Translations under genes and position numbers: made by a program
The notes under the pieces: generated by a model
What the model was told of the DNA's origin: nothing
Databases searched by the model: none
The model's input: the letters and a program-made list of their open reading frames with translations, nothing else
Shown: positions 59,051 to 64,000 of the stretch, in pieces
How the letters are laid out: each line of letters starts with the position of its first letter
Position numbering within the stretch: position 1 is the stretch's first letter
From: Umbellularia californica
Taxonomy: Eukaryota; Streptophyta; Magnoliopsida; Laurales; Lauraceae
Direction of reading: 5' to 3'
Assembly (NCBI GenBank): GCA_028538565.1
Contig: JAPQWN010000002.1
Location: 86,668,521 to 86,732,520, forward strand
Length of the DNA stretch: 64,000 nt

Positions 59051-59320
59051 CCATCAAAGACCTATATTTCTCACTCATGCAGGCCCCATACTTGAACGTC
59101 ACTGTGGATCCGGAACCGGAACTGTTTAGGTATCGGTTCCAAAAAAAGGATACGGAACCAGAACCATTTGCTTATCGGGACCAAAATAAGGACCCAGACC
59201 CGGAACCTAACGGGTCGGAACCTTCGGATAATCAGAAAATCGGGGACCCATTTACAACCCTACCTATGGCCCATCAAAGACCTATATTTCTCACTCATGC
59301 AGCCCCATACTTGAACACAA
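58878..59320. repeat. About 221-bp tandem duplication across the hAT 3' end and its flank
   Basis: The two units (58878-59099 and 59100-59320) both begin CACTGTRGATCCRGAACC and run through the hAT 3' terminus, the target duplication CCTATGGC and about 50 bases of flanking host DNA ending CATACTTGAAC. The target site therefore occurs three times (58266, 59043, 59263). The duplication must be later than the hAT insertion. Confidence 0.85.
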
Positions 59321-59814
59321 ACCATTCAGTTTTGTTTATTGAACTAATAAACCCAAAGATCTTGATGTTCATTATCTTAAACTTCATAGATTTTGAGAAA
59401 TTTGTGAAAAACTAAAACACATCTAAAACCCATGTATTCATTTATCGAGTGGGGTAGTATTTTTATAAACATGATAATGTGTTTCACATATGCAAATGTT
59501 ACATATGTGACATTTATATGGGTCATTTACAATGTAAAACCCATTTTTAATTCCATGCGTAAAAGGCATGATGACCCCCAAGCAAAGATATCTGTACAAG
59601 ATAGTTAAATGAGACTTTCAAGACCAAATGGCCTAAAGCAGTCAAAAGGCTACTCAAATCAATCTTAATTCAGATAGCACCGAATAGTACTTAAGGAGAG
59701 TAAGCCTGCTAAATGTTGGTAAGATGAAATGACTTACAGTGTTTAAACAGTTTCTCAAGAGGCATTTTAGTACTAATAGTATATTTTAAGATCTACATGC
59801 AATATATTAGTATC
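59321..59814. other. Intergenic, nothing recognised
   Basis: AT-rich sequence with no gene or clear repeat. Confidence 0.4.
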
Positions 59815-60325
59815 AATATATTTCAAATTAGGCCTTAAGCCTTTATCTTGATTTCCAAAAAGGACACAAGTTTCAATACTTTTCAAATTAGTCCCTAAGT
59901 TTTCTAACAAAAATTCAATTTAAGGACATTTGGTCATTTAAGGGTATCTTTATGGCCTTTTTCTCAATTTTATTTTTAAAATGCCCAGAGTATCTTCATA
60001 TAAAGTCATGACAAGATTCTGGCAGCCACTATATTTAGCCGATTTCTATGAAAATACTAATTTTCCTCGATCACTGTGAGACTATCAGTGAAAAAAAAGG
60101 AAGAAAATATAAAGAAAGTGAATGAGGGTTTTATTTCAATGAATGGTAAGTTAGGTAGTTTAAAAAAATTGAGAAAAATATTTGCCAAAAAATAGCTTTA
60201 AATGGATGAATGTCCTTAATTGAAAACTTCATGCAAGACTTAGGGACTAACTTGATAAGTTTTAAAACTTTTGTCCTTTTTTGAAATAAGGCAGAAACTT
60301 AAGTACTTATTTGAAACTTTCCCTT
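59815..60325. mobile_element. Mutator-like non-autonomous element
   Basis: The left arm (TTTCAAATTAGGCCTTAAGC near 59820) pairs with the right arm ending GAAACTTTCCC near 60325. The inverted similarity covers about 120 bp, including AAATTAGTCCCTAAG against CTTAGGGACTAAC. The terminal pattern is shared with the elements at 20747 and 24621. Ends are approximate and no clean target duplication is seen. Confidence 0.65.
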
Positions 60326-60926
60326 GTTGAAATAGAATTGTGTTTGTTATACTTATCATATGGATGTACTATAAATATCTATTATATTTTGTATTAATTG
60401 TTGTAAGAAGTGGTCTTGCGCTATTGGTGGAGGATTCTAAATATGTCACACAACTGTAAAACTGATACTTACCACGAAGGATATTGCAACCTTTTTTTTT
60501 TTTTTCTTTTTTTGTGATAACCCAGCCCAAAGGGACTGGGACCAAGTGAGAGCCCGTATACACACGGGAAGACAGCCCACTCAAGTGGGAAATGAGCCAT
60601 TACACATACGAAGAAAGCCCACACAATTAGTGAGAAGGATAGCCTACACATGCAGAAAAAAATGGAGTACCTATGGTTCTAAACATGGACACTCAGGTGA
60701 GAACTTCCACTCCTTACCACTAGGGTAAGGAGCCGTTCTCGAAGGCTGCTACAACTTGAGACTTGCATCAGGTTGCGTTTGTTGGAAAATTTGTATTAAT
60801 CAGGGATTCATAGAACATGTGCTAACTTCGGTGATAAATATCATAGTCAAGTTAAATTAGTAAAGACTTTCATACTATCTGGGCACTTATAACAAACAGC
60901 ATTTAATAGGACATAGTGCTTTAGGT
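60326..60926. other. Non-coding before the Copia element
   Basis: A T-run at 60491-60513 is followed by GTGATAACCCAGCCCAAAGG. No genes are seen. Confidence 0.4.
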
Positions 60927-61319
60927 TGTTGGATTTGGCTCAAAAGGTCCGTTGGGCCTTGATGAGTAGTTTTCTTGGGGCCCAAATTAAACTATGGCTA
61001 GTTCTTTACTTATACTCTATAGGGTTGTTCCTTGAAAATAGAGAGAACATTAGAACCAAAAGCAAGCAAGGGAAAACAAGAGAGCATTGTAAAGGGAGGT
61101 GCTGTGAGAAAAGATTGAGAGCTATTGGGGGAGAGAGTAGGCTAAGTGTTAGAGGAACAGATTCTTTGTAACGAGTTGCCCTAGTTTCCTGCATAGTGAA
61201 ATCGAGCATAAAGCTCATAGCCCTGTGGACGTAGGCAATTGCCGAACCACGTAAATCCTCTTGTTTGTGTGCTTGAGATTGATTGTGTGTGATTTTGCCC
61301 AGGTAGTTTTTTCCTAACA
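60927..61319 (+). mobile_element. 5' LTR of a Copia retrotransposon
   Basis: The end is fixed by ..TTCCTAACA at 61319, next to the primer-binding site. For the start there are two TGTTGG candidates: 60927 (TGTTGGATTTGGCTC, 393-bp LTR) and 60780 (TGTTGGAAAATTTG, 540 bp). I prefer the shorter. The 3' LTR is outside the window, so this cannot be settled here. A TATA-like TATACTCTATA lies at about 61011. Confidence 0.65.
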
Positions 61320-61321
61320 AT

Positions 61322-61333
61322 TGGTATCAGAGA
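61322..61333 (+). promoter_or_regulatory. Primer-binding site (initiator tRNA-Met)
   Basis: TGGTATCAGAGA begins two bases after the LTR. It is complementary to the 3' end of initiator tRNA-Met, the usual primer for plant Copia elements. Confidence 0.85.
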
Positions 61334-61966
61334 GAAGTTAGGATTTTTTTCCTTGGGTTTGGATTGCACGCAGATCAAGGTAGAAGAAAATTGGAACCTG
61401 ATCGGACGATCTCCACAGACGGGCCACGCGGATCGGATTTTTCTGGTTTCGTCGGAACCAGATCGTCGCTGCCATTGTAGCACACCGGAGATCACCGGGC
61501 CACGTCGCAAGTCGCCGGACCCCGGCCGGACATCGTCGCCGGAAACTGGTTAGCATAACCGCAGACAGTCCTAGTTCGTCCAGTCCGTCTCGGCGTCGGT
61601 TGCAGAAATTGGTTCTGTTACAGAACCAATTCGAAGCAGGAAGAAGACCCATTCTGGGTTGGTTCTGGGCCCAGGTCAGGTCTGACCCGACCTAGCCCGT
61701 CCGCAGGAAGCCCAGCGAGGCCAGGTTCAGGTCAGGTTCGACCTGACCCAGTCCGTGCAGAAAAGCCCGTCAATCCAGCAGCTACAGTCAGAGCTGACGT
61801 TAGCTGACGTCAGCAGCAGGTCAAACCAGTAGAGTTGACCAGATTGACCGTCAGAATTCAATCTCAGTTTCTGGGGCCATCCGGACTCCAAATTGCACTC
61901 CGTTTCTTCTTACGGACTCGCGTCGACGAGATCTACAAAGTTAACGGAGCAGATTAACTGTTTGAG
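61334..61966 (+). other. Copia untranslated leader
   Basis: A leader of about 630 bp that is much richer in G and C than the rest of the window, with CCGACC and TGACGTCAGC motifs. Open frames on both strands here are accidental. Confidence 0.6.
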
Positions 61967-63303
61967 GTGTTGAAAAAGGGGCAGATTTCAGGCACAATTG
62001 CATCCAAGGCCACCGCAGTAGGTATCAAATTTGAAATTCAGAAATTTGATGGAAAAATTAATTTTGGCTTGTGGCAAAGAAGAATGAAAAATATCTTGAT
62101 TCAACAAGGAATCAAAGTAGCATTGCTTGGGATAGAAAAGAAGCCTGAGAAGATAGATGCTGATGAGTGGGCAGATATTGATGAAAGAGCAATGAGCTCT
62201 ATTGAATAGTATCTCTCTGACGAAGTTATGTTCAACGTCATGGAAGAGACATCTGCAAAAGACCTATGGGAAAAGCTCGAGAAGCTTTACATGGGGAAGA
62301 ATCTGACCAACAAGCTACATCTGAAGAAACAGTTGTATGGGTTGAAGATGGAGGAAGGAAGTGATCTGATGGAGCACATGAACACCTTCAATAGGATGAT
62401 CAGTGACTTGTTGAGGCTCAATGTGAAATTCGATGATGAAGACAGGCCCCTGCTATTATTGAATTCTCTCTCTGACTCATATGATCATTTTGTGACTACC
62501 TTGTCATATGGAAAGGAGACACTCAATTTTAAGGAGGTTACTCAAGATATCATCTCCAATGCTGCCAAAAGAAAGCCTAGCAAAGGTGATTCACATGCAG
62601 AGGGACTCCTAATAAAGGAAGGTTCGCATAACCGTGGCAAATCCAAGGACAGGGGTAAGTCAAGAAGAAACAACTCCAGATCAAAGTCCAAGAGCAAGAA
62701 AGATTCAGAATGCTTTCATTGCTGGAAGAAAGGGCATTGGAAGAAAGACTGCCGACATTACAAGGCGAGTAAAGATGGGAAGAATAAAGCTGGAGACAAA
62801 TCAGAAAGCAGTGACTCAGCCAGCGTTGCTTCAGATGAAGAAGTGGAACTCCTATCGGTTTCGCAAGGTAACCATCTTACTGATACATGGATTTTAGATT
62901 CCGTTTGTACATATCATATGTGCCCTAAGCGTGAATGGTTTGATACTTATGAGTCGTGTGATGGAGGTAGTGTTCTAATGAGAAATGATGCTGCATGTAA
63001 AACCATTAGAATAGGAACCATAAAAATCAAAATGGCAGATGGAGTTGTTAGAACCTTGGGTGGTGTGAGACATGTGCCTACACTCAAGAAAAATTTGATA
63101 TCCTTAGGCACACTAGAATCCAAAGGATGTTCATTTAGTGCAAAAGATAGTTTGCTTAAAGTGAGTAAAGGGGTTCTGGTATTAATGAAAGGTACCAAAG
63201 TGGGAAACAACCTTTACAAGTTGATAGGAAACACAGTTATAGGTGGAGCAGCAGTCTCCACAGAAGACAAAAACAGCATTGATGAGTCTCAATTATGGCA
63301 TAT
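61967..63303 (+). pseudogene. Copia gag and protease region, one nonsense codon
   Basis: One frame runs from ATG 61967 to a TAG at 62207-62209, then continues in the same frame to 63303. Visible parts in order: N-terminal gag FDGKINFGLWQRRMKNIL; a UBN2/DUF4219-type core with DLWEKLEKLYMGKNLTNKLH (about 62260) and DRPLLLLNSLSDSYDHFV; a basic stretch; the zinc knuckle CFHCWKKGHWKKDC (CX2CX4HX4C, 62710-62751); and the protease motif WILDSVCTYHMC at about 62887. The protease normally has DSG or DSA; here it is DSV. The TAG and the frameshift at 63303 mean that this copy cannot make the full polyprotein. Confidence 0.88.
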
Positions 63304-64000
63304 ATGCGGTTAGGGCATATGAGTGAGAAAGGCATGTTGGAACTTCATAAAAGACAGTTGTTGAAGGGTGTGAAAACATGCAAGCTTGATTTTTGCAAAT
63401 TCTGTGTTTATGGCAAGCAGACGAAAGTGTCCTTAAAAATTGCAGGAAGTGATTGTAGAAGTAAAGGCATTCTTGACTACATTCACTCGGATGTGTGGGG
63501 ACCATCCCCGGTTAAGTCAAAAGGTGGAGCTGAATACTTTGTGACTTTTATTGATGACTTTTCAAGGAAAGTTTGGATTTACTTCATAAAACACAAGTAT
63601 GAGGTCTTCGACAAGTTCAAAGAGTGGAAGGCAGAAGTTGAAAACCAAACAGGTAGAAAAGTTAAGTATCTGAGATCAGATAATGGGGGTGAATACAAAA
63701 ATCACAGGTTTCTCCAATTCTGCAAGGATGAAGGCATCATCACAAGACACTTTACAATTCCAAAGACTCCTCAGCAAAATGGAGTTTCGGAAAGAATGAA
63801 CAGGATTCTTTTGGAAAGAGCAAGGAGCATGAGACTTCATGCCGGGTTGAGTAAAAGCTTTTGGGCAGAAGCGGTCAATCACGCATGCTATGTGGTTAAT
63901 CGGTCACCATCAGCAACTTTGGATGGCAAAGTTGCAGAAGAAGTGTGGACAGGTAAAGAAGTTGATTATTCTACATTCAAGATATTCGGATGTCCAGCAT
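63304..64000 (+). pseudogene. Copia GAG-pre-integrase and integrase core, cut by the window edge
   Basis: After an apparent 2-base AT insertion (CATATATGCGG where CATATGCGG is expected) the coding frame shifts and stays open from 63304 to the end, 232 codons. It begins MRLGHMSEKGMLELH with the pre-integrase zinc-binding residues (CKFCVYGKQ). Integrase follows with the DDE-type residues: the first Asp in HSDVWGP (about 63485), the second in RSDNGGEY (about 63677) and the Glu in QQNGVSERMNR (about 63790). RT and RNase H would lie beyond the window. Confidence 0.9.

Noticed and set aside
61006..61652. Three long minus-strand frames
   Set aside because: They fall in the LTR and GC-rich leader of the Copia element and have no protein similarity I can see.

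Overview
This window is nuclear DNA from a flowering plant. It has long AT-rich introns with GT..AG borders, a plant P-loop NTPase gene, a neprosin-type gene, a serine carboxypeptidase relic, and many plant-type transposable elements (Copia, L1, RTE, Mutator-like, hAT, PIF/Harbinger, TRIM, MITEs, SINEs). I see no operons, CRISPR arrays or other bacterial features. The species cannot be named. The very large, repeat-filled introns suggest a woody angiosperm with an expanded genome, possibly a magnoliid, but that is inference only.

Layout. 1-3.5 kb: non-coding sequence, two hairpin MITEs and a possible two-exon 3' end of an unidentified minus-strand gene. 3,531-7,647: a 4.1 kb sequence with LTR-type ends and a perfect 5-bp target duplication, read as a solo LTR. 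7.7-22.7 kb: intergenic DNA with a tandem duplication, an inverted pair of LTR-like repeats, TIR elements (one PIF/Harbinger with TTA duplication, one hAT-like, one Mutator-like), a SINE and a few weak coding islands. 22,756-46,318: one 11-exon gene on the + strand coding for a 560-residue P-loop NTPase. Its introns hold most of the mobile DNA: a 1.6 kb Mutator-like element with a miniature LTR element inside (intron 2), a SINE (intron 3), a Harbinger element and a three-level nest L1 > RTE > L1 (intron 6, 9.2 kb), LINE and Copia relics (intron 8), and a SINE and a hAT element (intron 9). 46.3-53.9 kb: tandem duplications and a broken serine carboxypeptidase. 54,356-57,446: three exons for the signal peptide and propeptide part of a neprosin-family protein; the catalytic part is not in the window. 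57.7-60.3 kb: a hairpin MITE, a hAT element whose 3' end and flank are duplicated, and another Mutator-like element. 60.9-64.0 kb: the 5' half of a Copia retrotransposon with one nonsense codon and one frameshift, running off the window edge.

The functional genes are the P-loop NTPase (all 11 exons join in frame) and probably the neprosin gene. The rest is a layered record of transposition in which several insertions can be dated relative to each other from their target duplications. No new multi-gene system was found. The most informative material is the nested retroelement stack in intron 6, the Mutator-like family, and the hAT element with a triplicated target site.
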